64,000 bases of DNA from Hormiphora californensis (GCA_020137815.1 CM035359.1:3616539-3680538); one strand, 5' to 3'. Shown: positions 11,160 through 22,554, counted from the first letter of the stretch. The notes: generated by a model from the letters alone, not told the origin. Numbers and translations: made by a program.

Positions 11160-11928
11160 GTAGAGGAAAAACTGCCCAAAAATAAGCCAAAAAGGCAACT
11201 AATTGTTATAAAAGCGAAAACCACTCTACCCGACTAATTTTGATACGCTGAATCCAATGAGCAACTTACGCAAGCGCTCAGAGGTGGAGAAAGTGCCCTA
11301 ATTGGCCATAATTGGGTACCTGTATTTTCAGCCTGAGGCCAAAACCATAAGTACCCTTAAAATAGGAGTAAAGACAAATCTGAGGGCACTAAAGTGATCA
11401 GCGTCCTCGCATTAGTGGGGGTAGGTGCCGGAATTAAGTCTCTATCTCATCTGGTTAATTGAATAATTGGATAATTAGATATGCGCATAACCGTATTTTG
11501 GCTATATGGCTATAGCCACTTAGGAATGGTTTAGAGACGTTTCATTGGTGCCATTTTGTAGGCAATGGCCAAGTTATGGGGGGTCGACGTCGGACTTCTA
11601 AGCTCTATCTTCAATCGTTTAGCCGTTATTTGGCTTTAAAGGTACTCAAAATGAGCGAAAAACGGTAAAAAGCCCGATTACACTAATGCGAGGACGCTGA
11701 TCACTTTAGTGCCCTCAGATTTGTCTTTACTCCTATTTTAAGGGTACTTATGGTTTTGGCCTCAGGCTGAAAATACAGGTACCCAATTATGGCCAATTAG
11801 GGCACTTTCTCCACCTCTGAGCGCTTGCGTAAGTTGCTCATTGGATTCAGCGTATCAAAATTAGTCGGGTTGAGTGGTTTTCGCTTTTATAACAATTAGT
11901 TGCCTAAATTTTTCAGTTTTTCCTCTAC
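11160..11928. mobile_element. Long-inverted-repeat element with TA target duplication
   Basis: Arms of about 250 bp (11160-11416 and 11682-11928) are inverted copies of each other, differing by a few substitutions and small indels, around a unique core of about 265 bp. The tips read GTAGAGGAAAAACTG and its complement. TA lies immediately outside both tips (11158-11159 and 11929-11930), as for Tc1/mariner-type insertion. No transposase is encoded, so it is a non-autonomous or MITE-like element. It lies in an intron of the DUF6589-like gene. Confidence 0.85.
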
Positions 11929-11948
11929 TAGAATGGATAGGGACTTAC

Positions 11949-12091
11949 AGTTAGCAGCATGAACCTAGCATGACGTGTTCCGTAAGTGGTTTGAAGTTTA
12001 GGCTCTCCCTTCTCTTCCAACATCCTAACTCCTTGACCGAGTTAATCCTTGAAACAGTGAGCTGGTCACCACCCAACAAATCTTCATCAAA
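11949..12091 (-). CDS. DUF6589-like gene, exon with the GDQLT motif
   Basis: A TTTAATTCAG acceptor opens a frame reading FDEDLLGGDQLTVSRINS, then KRRESLNFKPLTEHVM. GDQLT followed by an arginine-rich helix is the most characteristic DUF6589 motif I know. A TAA in this frame lies just before the GTAAGT donor, so either the true donor is a few bases earlier or the gene is disrupted. No exon upstream of this could be recognised. Confidence 0.6.
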
Positions 12092-12146
12092 CTGAATTAA
12101 ATTAATATTAGCTGTGTAGGGCGCAGGGAACCATGGTTTGAGAGAG

Positions 12147-12229
<83 letters not shown>
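12147..12229. repeat. (GA)n microsatellite
   Basis: A pure GA dinucleotide run next to the GDQLT exon. Confidence 0.95.
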
Positions 12230-12230
<1 letters not shown>

Positions 12231-12331
12231 GAATTCTTGGAAATAGCAAACAACAAAACGTGATAAGGGGATAATTAGTGAGAGAAAGAGGGAGAGTGAG
12301 TGTAAAATGGCAGACTGTGTGTGGTGTTATA

Positions 12332-13409
12332 GTAGGGGAGACTTGGCCATAACGGTATACCATCCTTTTTCCCCATATATCTCCATTTCTACTGGCTCTT
12401 CCCCCTTCATTTTTATTTGGTTGCATTTTTCATTGTTAGATTTATCATTTCCCTGAAATATATCTTCCTACGTACACCCAAAGATGAGCAACGGTACTAT
12501 CCCATTTGGTATAAAATTTATGCAGTGGCTAAAAATTTTGGCGAAACGGGACATACCTTTTTGGGTCAAACGGGATATCCCATTTAACCGAAGTTGCGTG
12601 TCCCATTTTGCCAAAACCACTTTAGTTTGGGAAGAACTTTAATTATATGCCAAGCACGGGGTTATTAATTGGAAGTAAGTATAAAAATATTGTTTAAACA
12701 TTAATTATTTGTGTTATGCACAAATGACGTTTTGTTTCCCGGCCGAAAATGGATGTATTATTGATGTCTATGATTCAAAACTTGGTTTTTTGATGAATTT
12801 TGTGCTATCAAACATTTTTCGGCTGATGCAATGTAACTTGCTATGGTTTCCTAGGTGGTTGCTATGGTAACAAAACGATCCCAAGCAGTTGCTATGGTAA
12901 TCAATATAGATACTTAGATCTTAGGTCAAACGGGATAGCAAACTTTGGTAAAATGGGATATCCCATTTTAGCAAATTTGGCCCAAATTTGGTGAAATGGG
13001 ATATCCCATTTTGGACAAGGTGTAAATGTCCCATATAACCCAAACTGATCAACTTAACTATATCAACTATTTAACAAACACTGTAATTTGAGAAAGGTTA
13101 AAAATATTTAAGGGTGCAAGAAAATTATACTGGCTAATATTTCCGCCCAAAAACTGGTAAAAATCTACCAAGAGAGCTGTGTAATCGAGCTTAACACAAG
13201 ATCAAATTTTCGACTTAGATAATTCTGTGGGAAACCACTTACATACGACACCATCTAATTGTCAGAAAATGATAATAATCAATGGAAAATTATCCTTGAA
13301 CAAAGAGGATCGTATTGTAGTGTTCATTTTGTGTCTGAACCTTATTATCTTACGTACAGCCCAAGATCCCATTTGGGCACACGTCCCATATTGGCCAAGT
13401 CTCCCCTAC
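12332..13409. mobile_element. DNA element with GTAGGGGAGACTTGGCCA termini
   Basis: An 18-bp perfect inverted repeat marks both ends. Inside, the palindrome GGGATATCCC recurs near 12562, 12955 and 12998, each within AAATGGGATATCCCATTTT-like sequence, and GTTGCTATGGTAAC-like sequence recurs near 12850-12900. No transposase frame is visible and no target duplication could be identified. In general design it resembles the element at 5688-7363. Confidence 0.55.
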
Positions 13410-13587
13410 CTTGTCAGTCACATTCTGTGTGTTTGGGTGTAAAAACACTACGAGAACACTTTTCTTAGTTATATCCCTCTGCCTCCATATCTGCACGCTC
13501 CCGCGGAAGCACAGTGCATATTTCACAGTGCAAATGGTCGCGCACAACGGGAGTGATATGTGCACTCGCGGTATATATAATACTAGC

Positions 13588-13866
13588 GCACCCATTGGGT
13601 GCGCCTCAAGTAAGGGTGGCTCATTTCGCCACTTTCAACGTCAATAACACGGTTGCCATGGCAACTGAATTGGTAACTATGGTGACTGGCATGTTAAAAG
13701 TCATTCGAAAATATAAATTAACTTCCACTGGAAGTTCCAAAAGTGTGAGCAACAGCTTTACAGCTTTGGGCCTATAAAGTGTTTTATGAAGGAGCAATGT
13801 CGCTTAGATACCGCCTAACGAACGACCATCACGCGACATCTCCAAATTATAATAGAGATTGTATAG
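13588..13866. repeat. Dispersed repeat, copy 1
   Basis: It begins with GCACCCATTGGGTGCGCC followed by TCAAGTAAGGG and ends with CGACATCTCCAAATTATAAT. The same two phrases in the same order occur at about 47350-47492. Confidence 0.55.
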
Positions 13867-14136
13867 TTCCTATTTAGTGTATTTTAGATATTAAACATTA
13901 ATTAATGTGACCTTATATATTTTTAGCAGCCTGATGATGTCGATGTTCGACGAAACCGTCGTGTGATTTATTTCCTGCAATAAATTCATTGTCTCAGTTG
14001 TCCATAAACTACTATCAACTACTGAAGATGAGACTAATATCAAGCGTGGCAACACATGAACTTCATAACGTCATCAGTTTGTTAGGAGTTGGATACGAAA
14101 GTCCTAACTAAAACACGGAAAGTAGGGTCGCCATGA

Positions 14137-14258
14137 CAGCGAGTTTAACGAACCTTAATCCATCCGATGTCAGACTGGGAGACGCTTACAGAGGAACTGT
14201 GTTCAGTTTTCAGTGTCACAGTAACATCCTCTCCTTCAAAACGAGCTACCACTGTCTC
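14137..14258. other. Possible isolated exon, strand ambiguous
   Basis: On the minus strand a CACCTTAG acceptor opens VARFEGEDVTVTLK, then SVSVSQSDIGWIK, resembling part of an Ig-type sandwich. On the plus strand the same DNA reads DAYRGTVFSFQCH then FKTSYHCL, resembling part of a sushi (CCP) module just upstream of the receptor, but with a stop at its end. I cannot decide between them. Confidence 0.3.
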
Positions 14259-14698
14259 TAAGGTGGGCTCAACCCGCAAATATTGGCCTGATATCCCTGT
14301 GAAAAGGGGTCGTATTCACACTTCACCTGGCGACCGTTTTGAATGAGAATTGAAATCCTCTCAATGAAAGCTAAACTAGTAGTACATCATGTTGAATACC
14401 TCCCCCCCCCTCACCTCGGACTAACTTATAGCCGCTGTTAAGTAGAACTGTATCATGGACATTGCATGTTAGATGTACAGTGTGATAAATAGAGCTACTT
14501 TTCATTACTAAATAGTACATTGAAAACGGTTTAAATTATAAACGGCATCTACTATAGATCTGATCTAACACAAAACCGCAAACTCAATCAACAATTTCTA
14601 CAAGGATTTGAATAATAACATAAAGCAAGTGAGCTCTGAATAAATATTTTTCAAATAAATTTATACCAAAAAAATTGACTGAATTCAACCCTTTTCAG

Positions 14699-14890
14699 CA
14701 ACACCGCTATACGTTTCAACTGTGTGATGTTCAACTACCAAGAGACCAATGTGTATTGTGACGACAAGTGGAGAACATGGGTCAACTGTACATCCGACCA
14801 CACTGATGAAACAAATCTGTACTGTGCAGTGGGGCGCTACAAAACATCAATAGACGAGACATTGGAATGTGATCTGGAGAGGTGTGTGTG
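14699..14890 (+). CDS. Extracellular Cys-rich exon of the LDLa receptor
   Basis: A strong pyrimidine tract and CTTTTCAG acceptor precede a frame with six cysteines (FNCVMFNYQETNVYCDDKW, then WVNCTSDHTDETNLYC and LECDLER). After it the sense continues only by changing frame (CDDGEDR, then NKFCDGYVDC near 15040), so small indels or unrecognised introns separate it from the main frame. It lies upstream of the receptor on the same strand and shares its acidic, Cys-rich style. Confidence 0.5.
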
Positions 14891-15065
14891 ACGACGGTGA
14901 AGATAGGACTGTCTTATCATAGATGATGTTACTACTAACTATTACCGGTACATCAACCTACATCAATGACAAAGTAGAGGAGGACTACACCATGTACCGG
15001 TGCCCCTGGGGGTAGAACTCATCTTCTTTACCATCCAATCAACAAGTTCTGTGATGGTTATGTAG

Positions 15066-16193
15066 ATTGCCCAGTGGTGGAGAGACGGTTATCCTAGTGA
15101 GGAGGAGAGCGCGGGTAGTTCCAGCTCGAAGGCTGGATGGGTATCTATCGGAGAACACCATGTATTTGCAGCCCCCTGTCTGCCTGGCGTCATGGCAAGT
15201 TCAACATGCACTGTGATAGAAGTTGAACTGGGGTACGGTATAACCAAGTACCTTCACTACGATCATGCCTCTTTTGACTGCGCTAACACGGGAGGGGAGG
15301 TTTATGTGCTTGCAGTGACAGCTGATCTCTGCGACACACTGGACTACTCTGAAGATCTGGACGTTACCACTGAGGGTCTGAGTGGATACACCACCGTGTA
15401 CTCTCTCTTCAATAATCTGTCTGATGTTGGCTCCTTGCTTTACAATGGAAGTGCAACCGACACGATATTCACTTGCTCCAACGACATCATGATCGCTTCA
15501 AGCAAGGTCTGTGACTACATTAATGACTGTGGTGATGACTCGGATGAGAAGAACTGTCTGAATCGTTTCACCTGTGGGACGGATAACACAACTATTAAGA
15601 AGACTCAGGTGTGCGACACAGTGTTTGACTGTACTGATAAGAGCGACGAGTGTGATGAAGGATGCAAGGACAGCACTGTCGTCTGGCGGATGATAACGAC
15701 CCCTTTTTATAGGGGCATCGCAATCACTTTTGGCCTCTTCTCTCTCGTCGTCAACTTAGTATCCCTGGTAATGTTTTTCAAGATGCTATTGACGACAAAG
15801 GACATTTCATTTAGCCTGCTAACAAACGACATCCTTGTGGCACTGATCGCTCTGGGAGACTTCTCTGTAGGGATATATATGGTACTGGTCTTCTCTTACG
15901 ACCAGTATTATGGGGAGGAGTATTGCAAGGAAAGGCTGAAATGGCTCTCTAGTACCCCCTGCGGGTTTATTGGTGTAGTTAGCACATTTGGAAACCAGCT
16001 ATCTCTCCTCTCTATGACATTGTTATCAGTCTTCAGGCTCATCTCTATCAAGACAATGTTAATATTCTCCTCCCTCAGTAAGAAGATACCTTGCCTTACA
16101 ACTTGTGTAAGCTGGATCTGTTTCCTGAAAGATGAACGCAATGAGCCTCCTCCAATTATCCCATGTCATCTCGCCACTATTGTAATAATACAG
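15066..16193 (+). CDS. LDLa-domain seven-helix receptor (LGR/relaxin-receptor type), N-terminal part
   Basis: The frame is open from 15066 to 16238; the ATG at 15192 is internal rather than an obvious start. Numbering from that ATG, an extracellular Cys-rich stretch (1-90) is followed by two LDL-receptor class A repeats (about 94-122 with CGDDSDEKNC, and 126-154 with CTDKSDEC). Helix 1 is at about 165-190, helix 2 at 205-234, a WLSSTPCGF loop cysteine at 257, and helix 3 to about 286, ending FRLISI where LGRs carry ERW. Sense is lost in helix 4, and a GTACTAAC donor follows at 16194. This is a plasma-membrane G-protein-coupled receptor; the ligand is unknown. Confidence 0.8.
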
Positions 16194-16785
16194 GTACTAA
16201 CATCAACAAACATCATCAGGTTTTGCACGACCTCTTGAAAAACATGAATCGTCTGGCGAACACGATAGGGCCCATTAAATTCTATAGCCCAACTGACTAT
16301 ACAATTTCTTTTTAAAACAACAAAGGGGTGTGTTATATCCCACATTATTTCATTACTTCATCTTGGATAGCTTTCCGGGATTCTAGATTGTTTACACCTA
16401 CGCTGGATGGATATCGAGAGACGTTATGACTCCTGACGTAAAGCAACATTCCTATTACACCTACGTCAGATAACAACCAATTGTTATGTCTACCGAGAAG
16501 AATCGATGCAATACTTAAAGGAGGATACGAAGCGGAGAGGACTCACTGATACTCACTGAGACTCACTTGGACCACCAGACTCTTCACCCGACTCACACCA
16601 TAGTACGGAAGGACCCGAGAACGATCCCATTGATATCTGACCCATCACCCCCTTGAATCGGAGGATACCCATCAGATCACTGATTGCAAGTTAACATTGC
16701 CTTGCAATATATACTGTAGTTCTCAAGTGTTATACAAAACAGTAAACCTATTCACCCACACATTATCATACAAGACCACCTTAAC
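16194..16785 (+). other. Stretch where receptor helices 4-5 should be
   Basis: Helices 4 and 5 of the receptor cannot be found in one frame here. A few short pieces look coding (GPENDPIDI followed by PITPLNRRIPIRS near 16610-16680), but stops intervene. The sequence may be an intron with a lost exon, or a decayed part of the gene. Confidence 0.35.
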
Positions 16786-17091
16786 ATGATCATAGCAACA
16801 GACTTTGCTACCTGGATCCCCTTTATCACTCTGTCGTTCCTGCATTACAACGGTATTTGGGATGGTAATAATCTCTATGAGTTCTGCTCCATCCTCCTGA
16901 TCACAATCAATAGCGTCCTCAACCCCATCATTTACAACGGGGATGCCGTTATTAGGGTGCTTCTCAGGTGGAACAGAAGGATCGCCAGCTCACTAGGAAT
17001 CATCCATGTCACACAGACTGCCAGCATAGAACTACAGGGCATGAAGGGTCGTCGTGAAAGCAGGAAAATTGATGAAAAATCCAGTCAGTAG
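16786..17091 (+). CDS. Same receptor, helices 6-7 and tail
   Basis: The frame reads IIATDFATWIPFITLSFL, equivalent to the TDF-x-x-W-x-P helix-6 motif of LGR receptors, then a short loop, then SILLITINSVLNPIIYNGD with the helix-7 NPxxY motif, and a basic cytoplasmic tail ending at TAG. The listed ATG is inside helix 6, so the true exon begins slightly upstream; no clean acceptor was identified. It belongs with the frame at 15066-16193. Confidence 0.75.
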   Translation: MIIATDFATWIPFITLSFLHYNGIWDGNNLYEFCSILLITINSVLNPIIYNGDAVIRVLLRWNRRIASSLGIIHVTQTASIELQGMKGRRESRKIDEKSSQ

Positions 17092-18560
17092 AATCAAAAA
17101 GTGAAACGTGGGTTCGGTAACCTGTTTAGTATGAGTAACATTCATCCTTCTTGTGTTCGAAACAAAAACATGTGATAAAAGGAGCACGTGTGCGGGTGTA
17201 CTATAGTATTGTGTTAGTTAAAAACTGATTTATGATGTTTTTGCTCCCTGATGAGATAGACTTGAAGAACTCGACATAATATATCGAACCTCAATCTCAT
17301 CAGTGGTGTAAAGTAAGGACGTTCGATACGGGTGTGTTTGGAAAGGGACGTTCTTGGGGTGGTTTCGTGACACGTATGGGGCGTACCCGTCAGCTGGAGC
17401 GTAAAGGCGAAAGTAAACACGTTGTCTTTTATCTTGTGAATGTAAAAGTAACGGTAAAGGATTGTTACAGTTCAGTTGACTAAGAGAACACACGCTTTGA
17501 AAGTTGCTTCGCTCCGACAAAAAAGCTCACTCTCAAAACATCAATCAATCTTCTCCTCAGATCTCAGAAAACGCGCGACGTGTCACCAAAGCGACACACA
17601 CCGCGCGCGAAGATGCTGTGCTTTAATAGAACTCAGCGTCAAAACAAGCACCTTCGCGATAGGACACAGACACAAACCACCATTCTCACACACACGCACA
17701 CACAAACACACAGGGCTGGCCCAGTTCTGCACCATTCATCAAGGACAAAAGCGCCGTTGCCACCGACTCCTTTGAGCCGGTGACACGGTGTCCTCGACAG
17801 AATAGCCCAGAACTGTACCATGAGCACGGGACGATGAAAATAAACGAATATCGAGAAAGAGTACACGTGACTTACAAGATACACTCTACAAGGAGTTACG
17901 TTAACGGTAAAAATAATTCATTAAAAATACTGTGTAGAATAATAAAATCGGACCATAGCATACCCGGGTAATAATTAAGATCATTAAAAGCTTCACATTT
18001 TGTGAATACAAACATGTTCATGGTCAGTAATACCACTGTATAAAATATTACAATTTGTTTCTTTTTCTGTTTTCTCTTTCTCAGAGAAATTCTCGCTTTA
18101 AACAATGATTTCACGATGAGGTAAGGAAGAAAGGTCTCTGAAGTTCCAATTAAAGGGGGCATTGCTGTTCACGTTGCACCATGTGGCCGATACCGTCCAC
18201 CCCAGGAACACGATGTCAAAGGATGGCGCACAGGTTGATGGAAAATTGATGATGAGATTGATCGGACACCGGTTGTTTCACTCTTTCTCAAGCGAGTTTC
18301 TCAGGGGGTAATCAAACTTCAGCAACAGCCGGTTCCTGACAAAACCATTGATCTCAAACCAATAGATCACGGCTTCTCTTCACCTCCTTATCATGTCTCA
18401 AGGAAGCAAAATACGCATGTTCACACTTCACATGAACTGTTCACCGGTATCGCAGATGGTAGCTGCCATGTATCGTTAGGTAGCACATTTACCTTGTCAT
18501 CAGGTTTCAGTTTGTTTCTGGATCATCAAAACATATCAACAGATAGAGGTCAGTTGTATG
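17092..18560. other. No gene recognised downstream of the receptor
   Basis: This stretch probably includes the receptor 3' end, followed by unassigned sequence with a short CA-rich run near 17685-17715. Open frames here overlap on both strands and have no family resemblance. Confidence 0.4.
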
Positions 18561-18564
18561 GTTG

Positions 18565-19007
18565 CTGTTGTCGAGAACTCTCAACTTGGTTGGGGTTATA
18601 AAAATAAATCCAAAAGGATTTAAACGGGTTGTCGAGTACACTCACTTAGTTGTAAAATAAAATCGAAATCCAAGAGGATTTGATGGGTTGTCGAGTACAC
18701 TCAACTTGGTGGGGTTATAAAAATAAATCCAAAGATTTAACGGGTTGTCGAGTACACTCAACTTAATTGTTAAAATAATCGAAATCCAAGAGGATTTGAT
18801 GGGTTGTCGAGTACACTCAACTGGTTGGGTTATAAAAATAAATCCAAAAGGATTTTAACGGGTTGTCGAGTACACTCAACTTAATTGTTAAAATAAAATC
18901 GAAATCCAAGAGGATTTGATGGGTTGTCGAGTACACTCAACTTGGTTGGGTTATAAAAAATAAACCAAAAGGATTTTAACGGTTGTCGAGTACACTCAAC
19001 TATTAGT
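18565..19007. repeat. Minisatellite of about 60 bp with an alternating two-unit pattern
   Basis: Seven to eight units begin with GGTTGTCGAGTACACTCAAC. Two unit types alternate: one continues TTGGTTGGGTTATAAAAATA, the other TTAATTGTTAAAATAAAATC. The effective period is therefore about 120 bp. It lies at the 3' side of the minus-strand Ty3/Gypsy element and may be part of its 3' end. Confidence 0.85.
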
Positions 19008-19945
19008 GTAAACACTGTTTAAATGTAGAGGGAGATCAGAAGATCTTACTTCCGGAACAGATGAGCCTCAATGTGGAGTCGAAGATGTTCAGGCCTAGCA
19101 GCAGTCAGTGTTGGGGAGTGGCGAAATCTCGTGCACTGAGTAGGAACACACTCATATCGACCACATGACAACTAACCCCCGAATCGGTCAGGTTTTTGAA
19201 CTGAGCTCGAAGCCTGATTCTCCGGTCATTTCCTCCTGTAACTGGCGGAGAGGTTTGGTCTGGAGAAGGTGTTTCCGCTGTATCATGGTCATCTTCGGGT
19301 TGCTCTGGTGTTGGCACGATTTCAACTGAAGTTTCGTTACAATCGGGTGATCTGCATTTGCATCTGAACTAGAACTGGCATCATTGGTGGGTTTGATTCG
19401 GTTTTCTTCAGTTTCTCCGAATTTTTACACTCTACCGTTTTGCCGTTGCGTGCAAATAACTTCAACTTTCCCACACCAATACCGTTCTCCTACTCTCATT
19501 CACCTGTAGAGGTAAGGGCTGATCACTTCGCTCACCGAGAGGGTCCCTCGAACCTAGGTCCAACATTTAATGAACGCGGCACGGGATTTTCACACAGAAC
19601 TGATCTCCAATGCAAGCTCCGGGTCATTTAGTCCTTGTTGAATTGCTTTGGCCGCTATTAGGTCTTCATATCCACGTTCTGCCTGATTTTGTAACTCAAG
19701 TTACAGATTTCTCGGTAGCGGTTGGTAGACGGACGCTGGAATGCCCATCTGTGGAGTCTTATCATTTTTCCATGGGTCGGCGAAGATGTAACGCATCAGG
19801 CATGTTTGGTTCTGTGCCAAATACAATCCTGTGTGCCGTGAAGCCTGTTCTTCTGGATCTGGTGTTGTTTAGCTTGAAACAACTTGGTCAGATGCAAGTC
19901 CCAATCTTTAGGGTTGGATTCAAACAGGGTTGCTCTGAGGATCGA

Positions 19946-20769
19946 TCAATTTTTGTTGCTATTTTCAGCACGTCCAGTACTGCGGGCTGAATAAGCTTGG
20001 CCGTGTTGAACTTTCACGTTTAGCTTTTCGAAGAAATCCTTGAATTCTTTGCCGTTGAATTTTTGATGTTGATCACCGATTATTTCTCTCGGCCAACCAA
20101 ATTTCCAGATCCAATGAGCGAGAATTTTCTCACGGCTCTCAACGGATGTTTGGGTCTTCGTAGGCACTGCAACTAGAAAGTTTGAATAAACGTCTGTAAT
20201 TGTTAGACGTTCTTGTTGCCTCTTATCGTCGATCCACGGGCTTCTGGAACGATATGATCGATTACAATAACGGCTTTGAACTCGTGACACACAAATGTGG
20301 CCATCTCGGCTTGGAAGGTCTGTTGACGCTGTTTGTTGAGGCACCTTTACACACTGACCGATGTATAGTCCGACTGTTTGGGCTGGGGCCGGCCAGTAAA
20401 AGTTTCTTCGTAGGTGATCAACTGTTGCACTGACTCCGGCTGACCTGTGTGGAAGTCATGAGCCTGTCTGATAGCTCTTCTCGCCTTCATAGGTACCACG
20501 ATCAGCCAGTTGGAATCATTTGTCTTTATATCGAGCCATTTTCTTTGCAAAACACCATCCTCTAACCGGAGCAGCTGGTATTGTTTCCACAAAGACTCTA
20601 GATCAGGTGGCCCTGTGGCTTGTACCACTTGTCTATTCCCGTCACTCACCCATTTTCTCACTAATTTTAGAATGTCATCTTGCTCCTGGGCAGTTCCCTC
20701 ATTCAGCCCATGTCCTTTCCTGCTACGGGGATATCTACCCCGTTTTGCTGGATCGATGCGCATAAGCAA
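19946..20769 (-). pseudogene. Ty3/Gypsy integrase region, frameshifted
   Basis: The upstream frame (to 20769) ends with RRAIRQAHDFHTGQP, like the H-H part of the integrase zinc domain. The next frame carries ITDVYSNFLVAVPTKT, then WKFGWPREIIGDQHQKF, then GRAEN, matching the D, second D and E regions of the DDE core. The usual D-x-G after the second Asp is altered (DQH). At least one frame change separates the two halves. In a living element this enzyme joins cDNA to the host chromosome. Confidence 0.7.
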
Positions 20770-21508
20770 TGAATCTCCTGCTCATATGACCATCTTCTTC
20801 TGCTTCGTTATCTTCATTCATGACTTTTATTGGATGGGTGGTTATCCTCTTCACAGCTCACCCGATTGTCGAGTATCTGCACAGGCCTAGAGTTTCTTCC
20901 GAGCCAATAACTCCATGTTTCGTGTGGCTGTTTTCATCTGATTGGGTGGGTGACTCGTCTCCGTTACTGAAGTTATTTATACTCCGGACGTACGATGCTT
21001 CCGGAAACTGAGTGCTCTGCACGATAAAGACTTCGCGCTCGCTTGCACTTGCTAACTCGTGTTGTCGACAGAGATATGTCTTCATGAATCTTCAGTAGAC
21101 GTGTACGTTCCTGTATCCATGTCGCTGCTAAAACGATCTTCATGGTTGGACTCTGTGTCTGCTTCGGACTCGTGTGGAGTTGTGACGATCCTCAGTATCT
21201 TTCGGACGACATTTTGTTGTATCTCTTCGTTGTTTCTATCGCATAGAGTAACAACCTTGACAACTTTAGTCAAATCTTCATGAGTTTGAGTGTTCGTTTG
21301 TGTTTCGGCTTCGGTCTTGGTTGGCGGAAGCTGAACCCTACAACCAGTCACATATCTTGTTTTCCGGCCACTTAAATGTCGGAGTTTAATTGAACTCGGC
21401 TAACTTCATAACTTTCTGGTTACCGCGTTGTCTGGCTTCGTGAACAGGGTACCTTCGCTTCGGCTTTTACCAAGGATAAACAGTTGTTATGACGACAACT
21501 GTTTCACG

Positions 21509-22020
21509 TTATAAAGATATATGGTCCATGCTGGATTGCTGCGAACAGAGCCTCGAACTCCAGCTTCGTCTGTCCCCTGCTCTCTTGTACTCGGGGAGAG
21601 CTCGGCTGTAGTAAGCGACATCCTTCGTTTCCTCTACCTTCAGGTGTATCCAATCTGGGATAGGGAGGCGCCTAAACCTTCTCACTGGCATCTAGTGTGA
21701 CCTCGTAGGAGCTGTAAGGATCTTCTGGATTTGGTATTGCAAGCTGTGTACTTTCCGCGACGAGTTGCTTCAGCTTCGCATAAGCTTCACTACATTCCTT
21801 TGTCCATTTGAATTTCTGCTCCTTTCTCCGCGTATGGAAGCGAATATGGCTTACTGATGGAACTGTATCCTGGAATCCATTTCCTAACGTAGTTTAATGC
21901 ACCATCGCTGCATCACTTCTTTCTTGAGTCAGGTTCGCGGAGTGCTAGGAGGTCGGCTACACGGTCTTCAGTGATACTTATACCGCCACCACTGACACGA
22001 ACTCCAACAAAATCAACTGC
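21509..22020 (-). pseudogene. Ty3/Gypsy thumb/connection and RNase H start, frameshifted
   Basis: Minus-strand frames contain VDFVGVRVSGGGISITEDRV (end of reverse transcriptase), then ECSEAYAKLKQLVAESTQLA and YEVTLDASEK, which begins the RNase H fold (DAS motif), then VAYYSRALPEYKR. The order is right, but the frames change between segments. Confidence 0.65.
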
Positions 22021-22104
22021 ATCTCTCATCAGTGACTTTTGTCCGGTGAAATTTTGAGGTTCGCACGTAACATCTAGAGTAGCCGTTCCAATCGATCCAG
22101 ATGT

Positions 22105-22553
22105 TGGTCAACTGTGACCGAAGACAGGAGGAGGTCGTCCACAAATTGGACAACCTGTTCAATCGGGAGGGATCCGCAGACGATTCATCATATCACGAAG
22201 GACGGTCCGGATGATCGATGTCCCATCACTGTCTTCGAGAAGCGTACTGCGTATGGTGTTCTTATACAGGAAGGCAGTGATCTGTTTCGAGGATTCATCA
22301 TAGGGAAGCTGCCAGTATCCTCGGGTGAGGTCAAAAGAAAGAAATATCTTGTCCTGGCCGATTTTATCCAAGACATGATCCAAATGAGCCAATGGGAAGT
22401 TTGCTGGCATACACATCTTGTTAACGTTTTCCTAGGTCGCACCAAGCCTGTAACGCTGATGCTGCCTTTAGGTGTTTTCTTTCGTACCAGGAATGTTGGT
22501 GAGTTCCAATCTGACCGTTGCGGAAGGATCTCCACCACATTCGTTTTCACCAT
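22105..22553 (-). pseudogene. Ty3/Gypsy reverse transcriptase core, frameshifted
   Basis: Motifs appear in order on the minus strand: VVEILPQRSDWNSPTFLVRK, then FLSFDLTRGYWQLPYDESSK with the first catalytic Asp, then the active-site motif QFVDDLLLSS near 22110-22140. The frame changes at least twice between them. Confidence 0.75.
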
Positions 22554-22554
22554 C

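Noticed and set aside
10615-12091. Alternative genetic code with TAA as sense, to explain two in-frame TAA in DUF6589-like exons
   Set aside because: The 14 exons of the neighbouring gene, the receptor and the LINE contain no in-frame TAA or TAG. Local gene decay is simpler.
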